Shown: positions 52,621-61,865, counted from the stretch's first letter. The stretch is DNA of 64,000 nt from an uncultured Alphaproteobacteria bacterium (GCA_937870685.1 CALMZX010000049.1:1-64000); one strand, 5' to 3'. Notes: a model not told the origin generated them from the sequence alone. Program-made: numbers and translations.

Positions 52621-53199
52621 ATGATCAAGAAAAGCAAGTCATTCCTGCGCGCCGAGAACGGCGTCGCGGCCATCGAAACAGCCATCATCCTGCCCGTCCT
52701 CCTGCTGCTCTTCTTCGGCATGATCGACCTGACGACGCTGATCTCGCACAACCGCAAGATCACCTATTCGGCCAGCGTGGTCGCCGATCTCGTGGCGCAG
52801 AACCGCACCTCGGTGCTCAAGTCCACCATCGACGACTACTACAATGCCGCCGAGATGGTCCTCAGGCCGCTGGCATCAAACGAATTCCATATCGACGTCT
52901 ATGGCTACCGCAAGGTCGGCACCACCGTGACGCAGATCTGGAAAACCGGCAGGACAGGTGGCCCGTCCTGCGGCACCGCGCCCGACACCACCGCCATGGG
53001 CGCATTGATGACCGCCAGCAACGACGTGATCGTGGCCATCACCTGCATGGACTACACGCCCTTCATGGCGACCTTCCTTGGCAAATCCGTGCTCGGTGCC
53101 ACGACCTTCAATGTCGAACAGGCGATCATGGTGCGTCCGCGTTCGACCTCGATGCTCACCTGCTACACCACCACTGTGGGCGGCTCTGTCTGCTCCTGA
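52621..53199 (+). CDS. TadE/TadF-like pseudopilin
   Basis: A 192-aa protein with leader MIKKSKSFLRAENGVAAIETAIILPVLLLLFFG, the prepilin-like Glu in IET, and a periplasmic domain containing four cysteines near SCGTAP, AITCMDY and LTCYTTT. It pairs with the preceding TadE-like gene. Start chosen at ATG 52621, with GAGG nine bases upstream; ATG 52615 and GTG 52606 are alternatives. A terminator follows 30 bases after the stop. Confidence 0.85.
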   Translation: MIKKSKSFLRAENGVAAIETAIILPVLLLLFFGMIDLTTLISHNRKITYSASVVADLVAQNRTSVLKSTIDDYYNAAEMVLRPLASNEFHIDVYGYRKVGTTVTQIWKTGRTGGPSCGTAPDTTAMGALMTASNDVIVAITCMDYTPFMATFLGKSVLGATTFNVEQAIMVRPRSTSMLTCYTTTVGGSVCS

Positions 53200-53228
53200 C
53201 GCTCCGGAACCAGTTTTCCCGAATCTGA

Positions 53229-53258
53229 AGGCCCGGACCCGCCCTCCGGGCCTTTTTC
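53229..53258 (+). terminator. Rho-independent terminator after the TadE-like genes
   Basis: AGGCCCGGA and TCCGGGCCT form a nine-base stem with a seven-base loop, followed by TTTTTC. Confidence 0.9.
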
Positions 53259-53312
53259 GTTGCACAGGGCGGGATCGCGGCCTAACCCACGGGAAACAGC
53301 CCCGGCACCCCC

Positions 53313-54155
53313 TTGAGCACCACGGTCTTCATCCTCGTCCTGTTCGCCGCCCTCCTGCATGCCGCATGGAACGTGCAGGTCAAACTGAACATGGACCGTT
53401 TCCTCGGCCTGTTCCTGATCCAGACCGGCATGGGCTTTTTCGGCGTCGCCATGCTGGCGGTGACCGGCCTGCCGAACACGACCGGCATGGTCTACGGCCT
53501 GGTCTCGGGGTTCCTGCACACCGGCTACAACCTCTTCCTTGCCCGCAGCTACAAGACCGGCGACCTGAGCCTGGTCTATCCGCTGGCCCGCGGCGGGGCA
53601 CCGTTCCTCACCCTGCTTGGCACCGCGCTGCTCACCCATGACGTGCCAACCACCGTGGCGACCGCAGGGATCGTGGTGCTGCTCATCGGCCTGCTGCTGG
53701 CGGGGCTGTCGGGCCTCCGTCGGGCCTCGGTTGACGGGCACACCCTTTTCTTTGCCGGGGGAACGGCCGTCTTCATCGCGGTCTATACGGTGGTGGATGG
53801 CCTGGGGGGCCGCGTCTCGGGCGACCCCATCGCCTATGCCGGTTTCGTCTTCGTGCTGGATGGCCTGTTCCTGTTTGCCACCGGACTTGTCCTGCGGGGG
53901 CCTGCCATCCTCGGCCAGGTGCTGCCGCACTGGAAGAAAGGCCTGTTCGGCGCCGCCGCCTCGTCGCTGGCCTATGCGATTGTCATCTGGGCCATGGCGC
54001 AGGCTCCCATCGCCACCGTTGCCGCCCTGCGCGAGACCAGCATCATCTTCGCGCTCGTCATGTCGGCCCGGCTGCTCAAGGAAACACTCACGGCCCAGCG
54101 CGTTCTGGGCGCGCTCCTCATCGCCGCCGGCGCAATCCTGCTGCGCATCGGCTGA
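53313..54155 (+). CDS. DMT/EamA-family membrane transporter
   Basis: A 280-aa protein with about ten TM segments arranged as two EamA repeats (LLHAAWNVQVKLNMD in the first; ALRETSIIFALVMSARLLKETL in the second). Family members export amino acids or metabolites. The start is a TTG at 53313, since no ATG is present near the family N-terminus. It is followed 56 bases later by the aldehyde dehydrogenase gene, with no operonic overlap. Substrate unknown. Confidence 0.82.
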   Translation: MSTTVFILVLFAALLHAAWNVQVKLNMDRFLGLFLIQTGMGFFGVAMLAVTGLPNTTGMVYGLVSGFLHTGYNLFLARSYKTGDLSLVYPLARGGAPFLTLLGTALLTHDVPTTVATAGIVVLLIGLLLAGLSGLRRASVDGHTLFFAGGTAVFIAVYTVVDGLGGRVSGDPIAYAGFVFVLDGLFLFATGLVLRGPAILGQVLPHWKKGLFGAAASSLAYAIVIWAMAQAPIATVAALRETSIIFALVMSARLLKETLTAQRVLGALLIAAGAILLRIG

Positions 54156-54211
54156 TGCTTGCGCGGCCGCCACCGCTTCTTTAGTGGGTCTTGCAAACAA
54201 GGAAGACAGAC

Positions 54212-55642
54212 ATGCTGCACAAGAATTTCATCAATGGCGAATGGGTCGAAGGTACATCGGCCAAGGACAACATCAACCCGTCCGACGTCACCGATGTGGT
54301 CGGCACCTATGCCCAGGCCGACAAGGCGCAGGCGCTCACGGCAATCGCCGCCGCCAAGGCCGCCCTTCCCTCCTGGGCCGCCACCACGCCGCAGCAGCGC
54401 GCCGACATCCTCGAAGCGATCGGCGTCGAACTGCTGGCCCGCAAGGAAGAGATCGGCAAACTCCTCGCCCGCGAGGAAGGCAAGCCGCTGATGAACGGCA
54501 TCATGGAAACGGCACGGGCCGCGCAGATCTTCAAGTTCTTCGCCCAGGAGGCGCTGCGCGTCGATGGCGTGGCGGTCCCTTCGGTGCGTCCGGGTGTCGA
54601 TATCACCATCACGCGCGAGCCCGTGGGTGTCGTCGGCCTCATCTGCCCGTGGAATTTCCCCATCGCCATCCCGGCCTGGAAGATCGCGCCGGCGCTGGCC
54701 TATGGCAACACGGTGGTGTTCAAGCCCGCCGATCTCGTTCCGGGCTGCGCCTGGGCGCTGACCGAAATCGCTTCGCGCGCGGGCCTGCCCAATGGTGTTC
54801 TCAACCTCGTCATGGGCCGCGGCTCGGAGGTGGGCCAGGCCATGCTCGACTCGCGTGACGTCAACGCCATCTCCTTCACCGGCTCGGTGCAGACGGGCGC
54901 GAAGGTGGCGCAGGCCTGTGCCGCGCGCGGCGCCAAGTTCCAGCTGGAAATGGGCGGCAAGAACCCGCTCATCGTGCTCAACGACGCAAACCTCGATGCC
55001 GCCGTGGCAGGGGCTGTCGATGGCGCCTTCTTCCAGACGGGCCAGCGCTGCACCGCCTCCTCGCGCCTGATCGTCGAGGCGGGCATTCACGATGCCTTCG
55101 TCGAGAAGGCCGTGGCCGCCATCAAGGCCCTGAAGGTTGACCATGCCCTGAAGGACGGCACGCAGATCGGCCCGGTGGTTGATGAAGCACAGCTGAAGCA
55201 GGACGAGATGTACATCGACATCGGCCGCAAGGAGGCCGAACTTGCCTGGGGTGGTGAACGCCTGAACCGCGACACCAAGGGTCACTTCCTCTCGCCCGCA
55301 CTCTTCATCAACACGAAGAACGACATGCGCATCAACCGCGAGGAAATCTTCGGGCCTGTCGCTTCGGTGATCAAGGTCGGGAGCTATGACGAGGCGCTGG
55401 CCGTGGCCAATGACACGGACTTCGGCCTGTCGTCGGGCATCTATACCAATTCGCTCAAGGCGGCGTCCGACTTCCGCAAGAAGTCGCAGGCCGGCATGGT
55501 GATGGTGAACCTGCCAACGGCGGGCGTTGACTACCACGTGCCGTTCGGCGGCCGCAAAGGCTCAAGCTATGGCCCGCGCGAACAGGGCCGCTACGCCGCC
55601 GAGTTCTACACCTCGGTCAAGACGGCCTACATCGCCGGGTGA
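54212..55642 (+). CDS. NAD(P)-dependent aldehyde dehydrogenase (probably alpha-ketoglutaric semialdehyde type)
   Basis: A 476-aa ALDH. The NAD fold has ICPWNFPIAIPAWKIAPAL; catalytic Glu is in QLEMGGKNP and catalytic Cys in QTGQRCTASS. The C-terminus VDYHVPFGGRKGSSYGPREQ resembles enzymes that oxidise alpha-ketoglutaric semialdehyde (2,5-dioxopentanoate) in pentose and sugar-acid breakdown. This assignment is from recollection of the family; succinate semialdehyde or a related aldehyde is the alternative. AGGAA before ATG 54212 supports the start. The 3' end abuts the convergent transporter gene. Confidence 0.82.
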   Translation: MLHKNFINGEWVEGTSAKDNINPSDVTDVVGTYAQADKAQALTAIAAAKAALPSWAATTPQQRADILEAIGVELLARKEEIGKLLAREEGKPLMNGIMETARAAQIFKFFAQEALRVDGVAVPSVRPGVDITITREPVGVVGLICPWNFPIAIPAWKIAPALAYGNTVVFKPADLVPGCAWALTEIASRAGLPNGVLNLVMGRGSEVGQAMLDSRDVNAISFTGSVQTGAKVAQACAARGAKFQLEMGGKNPLIVLNDANLDAAVAGAVDGAFFQTGQRCTASSRLIVEAGIHDAFVEKAVAAIKALKVDHALKDGTQIGPVVDEAQLKQDEMYIDIGRKEAELAWGGERLNRDTKGHFLSPALFINTKNDMRINREEIFGPVASVIKVGSYDEALAVANDTDFGLSSGIYTNSLKAASDFRKKSQAGMVMVNLPTAGVDYHVPFGGRKGSSYGPREQGRYAAEFYTSVKTAYIAG

Positions 55643-56530
55643 TCACTCCTCGGGTGTCGCGTCCTGCGCGGTCGTGACACCCTTCTTGCGTTCACGGGCG
55701 AAGACATAGGCGCCGCTCGCCACCACGATCGCGGCACCCAGCAGGGTCCAGCGGTCGGGGTACTGGCCGAAGACAACGGCGCCGGCAACCGTCATCCAGA
55801 CGATCTGGGTGTAGATGAAAGGTGCGAGCACCGTGGCGGGGGCCAGGCGATGGGCCTTGATCAGCATGGAATGTCCAACCGTGCCCGCAAGCCCCATCAT
55901 GAGAAGGGGCAGCCACTGCCAGCCCTGCGGCGTCTGCCAGACCTGCACCATGGGCAGCGACGCGGCGGCGGCTCCCACCATCCCGACATAGAAAAGCGAT
56001 GTCTGGGTGGAGTCGGCGGCTCCCACCTTGCGTGTGGCAATGTTGTAGAGCGAACCGAAGAGAGCGCTCAGCAGCGATATGAGCATGGCCCAGTGGAAGT
56101 CGGTCGAGCCCGGCCGCATGATCACCAGCACGCCGAGGAAGCCCACCAGCACCGCCATCCAGCGGCGCAGGCCAACATGTTCGCCGAGCAGCGGCACGGA
56201 TAGCGCGCAGACCCAGAGCGGCAAAGTGAAATTGATCGCCGCCGTCTGCGCCAGTTGCAGGTAAGAGATGGCGGTGAAGTTGCAGGCGGTCGAGCCGAGC
56301 AGGAGAAGCCCGCGCAGCACCTGCAGCCAGGGGTGGCGCGTCTGCGGCAGGCGCACGCCGTCTGACCGCCAGACAACGAGCGCCGCGAGGATGAAGCCGA
56401 TCAGGTAGCGGAAGAACACCCCCACCAGAACCGGCAGGCTCTGCGCCGCGAACTTGGCCGATGAGTCCAGCACGGTGAAGGCCGCCATGGCGCCCATGAC
56501 CAGCAGGATGGCTTTGAGGGAGCTGCTCAC
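55643..56530 (-). CDS. DMT/EamA-family membrane transporter
   Basis: A 295-aa protein with ten predicted TM segments and two EamA domains (SAKFAAQSLPVLVGVFFRYLIGF; INFTLPLWVCALSVPLLGEHVGL). Last gene of a four-gene minus-strand operon (glk-pncA-FAH-this gene) in which each pair overlaps by four bases. Its GTG start (56528-56530) overlaps the TGA of the FAH gene. Export of a metabolite is likely, but the substrate cannot be inferred. Confidence 0.83.
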   Translation of the reverse strand: MSSSLKAILLVMGAMAAFTVLDSSAKFAAQSLPVLVGVFFRYLIGFILAALVVWRSDGVRLPQTRHPWLQVLRGLLLLGSTACNFTAISYLQLAQTAAINFTLPLWVCALSVPLLGEHVGLRRWMAVLVGFLGVLVIMRPGSTDFHWAMLISLLSALFGSLYNIATRKVGAADSTQTSLFYVGMVGAAAASLPMVQVWQTPQGWQWLPLLMMGLAGTVGHSMLIKAHRLAPATVLAPFIYTQIVWMTVAGAVVFGQYPDRWTLLGAAIVVASGAYVFARERKKGVTTAQDATPEE

Positions 56531-57174
56531 GTGACGGTGACGGCGAGTTCAGCGACGCCTTCGATGCCGCAGGTGAGCCTGTCACCGCGCTGCACGGGGC
56601 CGACGCCTGCCGGTGTCCCCGTGAAGATGATGTCGCCGGGCCTGAGGATAAAATACTGGCCAAGGGCCGCGATGATTTCCTGCACATTCCAGATCATCTG
56701 GGACACGTCGCCCTGCTGGCGGCGCGTGCCATTCACGTCGAGCCAGATTGCCGCCTTCTCCAGCGCCTGCGGGGCAGGCATGATGGCGCTCACGGGGGCG
56801 GAAAAATCAAAGGCCTTGGCGGTGTCCCAGGCGCGGCCCAGTTTCTTGGCCTCGCCTTGCAGGTCGCGGCGGGTGAAATCGATGCCCACGGCATAACCGA
56901 AGATTTTCGTCTCCGGCCCCAGCGCCACCACCAGTTCCACCTCGTGATGCACATCCGCGCTCATGGCGGGATAAGGAAACTTTCCATCCAGCACGATGGC
57001 GTCGTTGGGCTTGGAAAAAAAGAATGGCGGATCGCGGCCCGCGACACCACCCATTTCCACCACGTGGTCATTGTAGTTGCGGCCCACGCAATAGATGCGG
57101 TGCAGGGGAAAGCGTGCGTCCGTTCCCGCAATCGGCAGGGTCACGGGCTCAAGGGCCGAAAAGGCGAGGCTCAT
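56527..57174 (-). CDS. Fumarylacetoacetate hydrolase family protein
   Basis: A 215-aa protein of the FAH superfamily: IYCVGRNYNDHVVEMG near the start, metal ligands in HHEVELVVALG, and PGDIIFTGTPAGVGPVQRGD near the end. Family members hydrolyse fumarylpyruvate, acylpyruvates or oxaloacetate, or decarboxylate related compounds; fumarylpyruvate hydrolase and acylpyruvase are the closest in layout. Overlaps of four bases link it to pncA upstream and the DMT gene downstream. Its substrate here is not known. Confidence 0.86.
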   Translation of the reverse strand: MSLAFSALEPVTLPIAGTDARFPLHRIYCVGRNYNDHVVEMGGVAGRDPPFFFSKPNDAIVLDGKFPYPAMSADVHHEVELVVALGPETKIFGYAVGIDFTRRDLQGEAKKLGRAWDTAKAFDFSAPVSAIMPAPQALEKAAIWLDVNGTRRQQGDVSQMIWNVQEIIAALGQYFILRPGDIIFTGTPAGVGPVQRGDRLTCGIEGVAELAVTVT

Positions 57175-57773
57175 GCCAGCACAATGCCGCGTTCAGCGAA
57201 GCTCGCCCGCGTGGCGACGGCACTGCCGTTCAGGTCAATGGCGCGGGTGGCGCGCTCGATCACGGTGACGCTGAAGCCCTGGGCCTTCGCATCCTCGGCC
57301 GAGTAGCGCACGCAATAGTCGAAGGCGAGACCCACGAAGGTGAGGCGGTCGAAGCCGCGTTCCTGCAGGTAGCCGCACAGGCCCGTGGGCGTCACCCGGT
57401 CGTTCTCGAAGAAGGCGGAATAGGAATCGATCGCCTTGCGGAAGCCCTTGCGGATGATCAACTCGGCATGGGGCACGTCCAGCCCCTTGTGGAAGGCGGC
57501 ACCTTCGGAGCCGATCACGCAATGGTCCGGCCACAGGGTCTGCGGGCCATAGGGCATTTCGATCGTGCTGAAGGGTGCGGACCCCGCATGCTGCGAGGCG
57601 AAGGAGGAATGGTCCGCAGGGTGCCAGTCCTGGGTCAGGATGACGTGGTTGAAGTCCCGCGCCAGGGCGTTGATGACGGGCACGGTTTCATCGCCACCGG
57701 CCACGGCGAGGCGTCCGCCCGGGCAGAAATCATTCTGAAGGTCGATGATGATGAGGACGCGGTTGTCGATCAT
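57171..57773 (-). CDS. pncA: Nicotinamidase
   Basis: A 200-aa cysteine hydrolase (isochorismatase fold). Catalytic Asp is in IIDLQNDFCPGG, Lys in RKGF and Cys in AFDYCVRYSAEDA; the metal ligands are in DWHPADHSSF. The family converts nicotinamide to nicotinate for NAD salvage and activates pyrazinamide. The ATG at 57773 overlaps the glk stop (ATGA). The frame is open 25 codons upstream, but those residues are unrelated to the family. Confidence 0.92.
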   Translation of the reverse strand: MIDNRVLIIIDLQNDFCPGGRLAVAGGDETVPVINALARDFNHVILTQDWHPADHSSFASQHAGSAPFSTIEMPYGPQTLWPDHCVIGSEGAAFHKGLDVPHAELIIRKGFRKAIDSYSAFFENDRVTPTGLCGYLQERGFDRLTFVGLAFDYCVRYSAEDAKAQGFSVTVIERATRAIDLNGSAVATRASFAERGIVLA

Positions 57774-58726
57774 ATCTCTTGGTCCATGGCGGCGAGTGCG
57801 GCGGCACAGCCCTTGAAGGCGGGGAAGCGGTCGGTGATGACAAACCACGGGATGGGTTTCATCACGCCAGCGATGCGGCCCTTCTCCTCGAAGACGGCGC
57901 GGTATTTCGGCTGCTGCAGCTTCTCCACGATGGAGGGCGCGATGCCGCCCGCGAGAAAGACGCCACCGCGGGCCTGCAGCGCCATGCCGGCATCGCCTGC
58001 GGCGCGGGCGAGGAAGGTCATGAAATGGTCGAGGGTTTTCTCCGCCGCCGCGTCGCCGCCCGCCAGTGCTGCCTGCAAAACGGCTTCCGGCGTCACATGC
58101 ACGGGCTTGTCCGCCACCGCCTTGTAGAGCGAGAGAAGCCCCGGCCCGGTCAGCACGTCTTCGGCTTCGGCGAAGTGATCCTTGCCGACGATCCGGTCTT
58201 TCAGCGCCAGTTCCTCCGCCGTCACCAGCGGCAGCGTGGTGTGGCCGAGTTCGCCGGGAATGGGCATCCAGCCGCCCCTGGGCAGGGGTGCGAGCACCGC
58301 CATGCCCAGCCCCGTGCCCGGACCCAGCACCACCTTCACATGGGGCGTGGGCGGCAGCGTGCCGCCGATCTGCACCAGGTCGGCCGCCGCGATGTGCGGC
58401 AGGGACCAGGCCAGCGCCTCGAAATCATTGAGCAGGCGGAAGCGCCGGGCGCGGGCCGCCTTGCGCAGGCTCTCGGCACTGAAGGTCCAGTCACGGTTGG
58501 TGAGCCTGATGACCTCGCGGTCCACGGGTGCTGCCACATCCACGGCGGCGGCAGCGAGTTCGCTGAGCCCGCGCTTCTCCACATAGTGGGAGATGGCGTC
58601 TTCCAGTCCCTTGAAGTTGTCGTTCTTCAGGACCTCGACGTCATGCACCTCCATGGAGCCCTGCTCCACCAGCCCGAAGCGCGAATTGGTACCGCCGATG
58701 TCACCCAGAAGGGCCAGTCGTGTCAT
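57770..58726 (-). CDS. glk: Glucokinase
   Basis: A 318-aa ATP-dependent hexokinase-fold enzyme phosphorylating glucose. The phosphate-binding DIGGTNSRFGL is near residue 8, the catalytic Asp is in LNDFEALAW, and GPGTGLGMAVL and GELGHTTLPL supply substrate motifs. It belongs to the Glk rather than ROK family. It heads the glk-pncA-FAH-DMT operon. Together with the nearby pgl-edd-eda cluster it feeds the Entner-Doudoroff route. Start ATG 58726; it diverges from prfC across 121 bp. Confidence 0.94.
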   Translation of the reverse strand: MTRLALLGDIGGTNSRFGLVEQGSMEVHDVEVLKNDNFKGLEDAISHYVEKRGLSELAAAAVDVAAPVDREVIRLTNRDWTFSAESLRKAARARRFRLLNDFEALAWSLPHIAAADLVQIGGTLPPTPHVKVVLGPGTGLGMAVLAPLPRGGWMPIPGELGHTTLPLVTAEELALKDRIVGKDHFAEAEDVLTGPGLLSLYKAVADKPVHVTPEAVLQAALAGGDAAAEKTLDHFMTFLARAAGDAGMALQARGGVFLAGGIAPSIVEKLQQPKYRAVFEEKGRIAGVMKPIPWFVITDRFPAFKGCAAALAAMDQEI

Positions 58727-58847
58727 GAAAATATCCGCAGAATCCTTGCGGTCCCCCATGCCACAGCAAGCCCCCCGGGGCAACCCGCTGGACGCACTGC
58801 TCCCCATCCGCTAGAGGCCGGGCAACGCCAACAGACTGATTTTCCCC

Positions 58848-60425
58848 GTGTCCCTGACCATTCCCCAAGAGGTCGCCCGGCGGCGCACCTTCGCCATCAT
58901 CTCGCATCCTGACGCGGGCAAAACCACGCTCACCGAAAAGCTGCTGCTCTTCGGCGGCGCCATCCAGCTTGCAGGCCATGTGCGCGCCAAGGGCGACCGC
59001 CGTCGCACCCGCTCGGACTGGATGGCCATCGAACGGCAGCGCGGCATCTCGGTCGTGACCTCGGTCATGACCTTCGAGTATGGCGGCTGTGTCTTCAACC
59101 TGCTGGACACGCCCGGCCACGAGGACTTCTCGGAAGACACCTACCGCACGCTGACCGCTGTCGATGCCGCCGTCATGGTGATCGACGGCGCCAAGGGCAT
59201 CGAAGACCGCACCCGCAAGCTGTTCGAAATCTGCCGCCTGCGCGACATCCCCATCATCACCTTCATCAACAAGCTGGACCGCGAGACGCAGGAGCCGCTC
59301 AATCTCATTGACGAGATCGAGAAGGGCCTCGCCCTCACCGCCGTTCCCATGGTCTGGCCCATCGGGCTGGGCAAGGCTTTCGCCGGCACCTATGACCTGA
59401 CGGAACCGCGCATCCGCAAGCTCGACTCCGCGCCTGAAGGCGAGGAGGTGTCGGGCCCGGACGATTCACGTGTGACAGCGCTTCTTGCCCCGGGGGCCGA
59501 GCAGCATTTCCGTGACGAGATCGAGCTCGTCCATTCGGTGACGCAGGGCTTCGACAGGCAGAGCTTCCTCGAAGGCCATCTCAGCCCCGTTTATTTTGGC
59601 TCGGCGATCAAGAACTTCGGGGTGCGCGACCTGCTGGAAGCCCTGATCAAATACGCACCCCCGCCGCGCGACCAGCATTCGCGCCAGCGCGACGTCAAGG
59701 CGGTGGAATCCAAACTCACCGGCGTGGTCTTCAAGATCCAGGCCAACATGGACCCGAACCACCGGGACCGCATTGCCTTCATGCGCGTCTGCTCAGGCAA
59801 GCTCACGCGCGGCATGCGCACCACCATCGTGCGCACCGGCAAGACACTCGCCCTCAACGCCCCGCAGTTCTTCTTCGCCCAGGACCGTTCGCTGGCGGAG
59901 GAAGCCTATGCGGGTGACGTGGTGGGCATTCCCAACCACGGCGTGCTGCGCATCGGCGACACGCTGACCGAGGGCGAGGACATCGTGTTCACGGGCGTTC
60001 CCAGCTTCGCGCCGGAAATCCTGCGCCGCGTCAAGCTCAGTGACCCGATGAAGGCGAAGAAACTGCGTTCGGCGCTGGAAGAACTGGCGGAAGAAGGTGT
60101 CGTGCAGCTGTTCACGCCGCTTGATGGTTCCGGCGCCATCGTCGGCGTGGTCGGTGCCCTGCAGCTTGACGTGCTCAAGGACCGCCTCGCCCAGGAATAT
60201 GGCGTGCCTGTGGATTTCGAGACCACCCGCTTCGAGGTGCTGCGCTGGATCAGCTGCGCGGACAAGAAGACACTGGACACCTTCGTGGAGGGCAACCGTT
60301 TTTCCATTGCGCAGGACCTCGACGGCGCCCCGGTTCTTCTGGCAACATCGCCCTTCAACCTGAACTACACGCTGGAACGGGCGCCCGGCATCAGTGCCCA
60401 GAAGATCAAGGAAATCCACGGGTGA
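58848..60425 (+). CDS. prfC: Peptide chain release factor 3
   Basis: A 525-aa translational GTPase. G1 is SHPDAGKTT, G3 DTPGHEDF and G4 NKLD, with the RF3-specific RRRTFAIISHPDAGKTTLTEKLLL start. It recycles RF1/RF2 from the ribosome after termination. The start is GTG at 58848. The stop overlaps the GTG of the DUF599 gene (GTGA). RF3 is not universal, so its presence is noteworthy but not unusual. Confidence 0.95.
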   Translation: MSLTIPQEVARRRTFAIISHPDAGKTTLTEKLLLFGGAIQLAGHVRAKGDRRRTRSDWMAIERQRGISVVTSVMTFEYGGCVFNLLDTPGHEDFSEDTYRTLTAVDAAVMVIDGAKGIEDRTRKLFEICRLRDIPIITFINKLDRETQEPLNLIDEIEKGLALTAVPMVWPIGLGKAFAGTYDLTEPRIRKLDSAPEGEEVSGPDDSRVTALLAPGAEQHFRDEIELVHSVTQGFDRQSFLEGHLSPVYFGSAIKNFGVRDLLEALIKYAPPPRDQHSRQRDVKAVESKLTGVVFKIQANMDPNHRDRIAFMRVCSGKLTRGMRTTIVRTGKTLALNAPQFFFAQDRSLAEEAYAGDVVGIPNHGVLRIGDTLTEGEDIVFTGVPSFAPEILRRVKLSDPMKAKKLRSALEELAEEGVVQLFTPLDGSGAIVGVVGALQLDVLKDRLAQEYGVPVDFETTRFEVLRWISCADKKTLDTFVEGNRFSIAQDLDGAPVLLATSPFNLNYTLERAPGISAQKIKEIHG

Positions 60426-61159
60426 TCCCCTACGATCTCGATTTTCCGCGCGTCGCCGCGGTCATCCTCATCTTCGTGATGTGGATGGCCTATGGCCCCA
60501 TTCTCACGCTGCTCGGGCGCGGCACGCTCAATGCCCAGCTGCATGTGGTGCGGCTGCGCTGGATGCGCATGCTGCTCGATTCGCCACGCGAGAACCGGGT
60601 GATCGACGCCATCATGCTGGGGCAGCTCTCCGGCAGCATGTCCTTCTTCGGCTCGGCGACGCTCATCCTGCTTGCAGGTCTCGTCGGCACGCTGGCCAGC
60701 ATCAACCGCGTGCATGCCTCGCTCACCACCATGAGCTTCTTTCCGCCCATGTCGCTCGGTGTCTTTGCGATGTATTTCGGCGCGCTCACCATCATTATGG
60801 CAACGAGCTTCTTCTCCTTCACCTACGCGCTGCGCAAGCTTGCCTATGCGCTGGCGATGATCGGCGGCCTCAACAACGCCGGCAATCTCACGCCCCACTG
60901 CACCACCATGATCGCGCAGACGGCCGTCGTGCTGACCGAGTCGGTCAAGAGCCTCAACAACGGCATCCGCGGGTATTACTTCGCGGTGGCAGCACTCTTC
61001 CTCTTCGTCGGGCCTTACGTGGCCATGACCGTCACCATCAGCGTCAGCCTGCTGCTGCTCTACCGGCAGGGCTTCTCCACCGAGTCACTGGCCATCGAAC
61101 GCTATGTGACGGCGATGAATGACCTTGAGGTGGAAGCAGAGCGCAACAGCAGGCTGTGA
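60422..61159 (+). CDS. DUF599 family membrane protein
   Basis: A 245-aa membrane protein with about four or five TM segments. RLRWMRMLLDSPRENRVIDAIMLGQLSGSMSFFGSATLILLAG is the DUF599 signature. Function is unknown. It is translationally coupled to prfC by GTGA. C-terminal 40 residues are acidic and polar. Confidence 0.85.
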   Translation: MIPYDLDFPRVAAVILIFVMWMAYGPILTLLGRGTLNAQLHVVRLRWMRMLLDSPRENRVIDAIMLGQLSGSMSFFGSATLILLAGLVGTLASINRVHASLTTMSFFPPMSLGVFAMYFGALTIIMATSFFSFTYALRKLAYALAMIGGLNNAGNLTPHCTTMIAQTAVVLTESVKSLNNGIRGYYFAVAALFLFVGPYVAMTVTISVSLLLLYRQGFSTESLAIERYVTAMNDLEVEAERNSRL

Positions 61160-61220
61160 GGGGCGGCACTCACGCCATGTTCGGAGATGCCTGCCGTCGA
61201 TGTTCATGTCCGTACCCGAA

Positions 61221-61865
61221 CTACCTTGCCAGCGCTGCCGCCTCGCGCGCCAGCTTTTCAATGCCGGCCCAATCGCCTGCTGCCACCAGCGCCTTGGGTG
61301 CCATCCATGAACCGCCCAGCGTGATCACGTTGGGAAGCTTCAGATAGGATGGCGCAAGGGTCGGCGTGATGCCGCCCGTGGGGCAGAATTTCACCTGCGG
61401 GACGGGTTGCGCCAGCGACGACAGATAGGCCGTGCCGCCTGCCGGTTCGGCGGGGAAGAATTTCTGGAAGTGGTAGCCGCGCTCCAGCAGCGTCATCACT
61501 TCGGTCGCGGTGACGCCACCCGGCAGCAGCGGCATGTCCACAGCATCGGCAGCACGCAGCAGATCCGGCGAGGAACCAGGCGAGACGGCGAAGCCACAAC
61601 CTGCCGCCACAACCATGTCCAGCTGGGTGGGTGTGAGCACCGTGCCGGCACCGACAATCGCACCCTCCACCTCCGCGATGATGGCGCGGATCGAATCGAG
61701 GGCGCTCGCCGTGCGCAGGGTGATTTCGAGGACCGGCAGGCCGCCCTGTACCAGGGCGCGGGCCAGGGGCACGGCCTGTTTCACATCCTCGATCACCATG
61801 ACCGGCACCACGGGGGCGGCGCGGAGGCTCTGTTCCGTGGGCTGCTGCTTCTGCTTGTTCAACAT
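61221..61865 (-). CDS. eda: 2-dehydro-3-deoxy-phosphogluconate aldolase
   Basis: A 214-aa aldolase that cleaves KDPG to pyruvate and glyceraldehyde 3-phosphate, the second Entner-Doudoroff step. The catalytic Glu is in LEITLRT, the Schiff-base Lys in YHFQKFFPAEPAGG, and the phosphate-binding region is CPTGGITP. It starts where edd stops (TGATG overlap). Last gene of the pgl-edd-eda cluster. Confidence 0.94.
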   Translation of the reverse strand: MLNKQKQQPTEQSLRAAPVVPVMVIEDVKQAVPLARALVQGGLPVLEITLRTASALDSIRAIIAEVEGAIVGAGTVLTPTQLDMVVAAGCGFAVSPGSSPDLLRAADAVDMPLLPGGVTATEVMTLLERGYHFQKFFPAEPAGGTAYLSSLAQPVPQVKFCPTGGITPTLAPSYLKLPNVITLGGSWMAPKALVAAGDWAGIEKLAREAAALAR

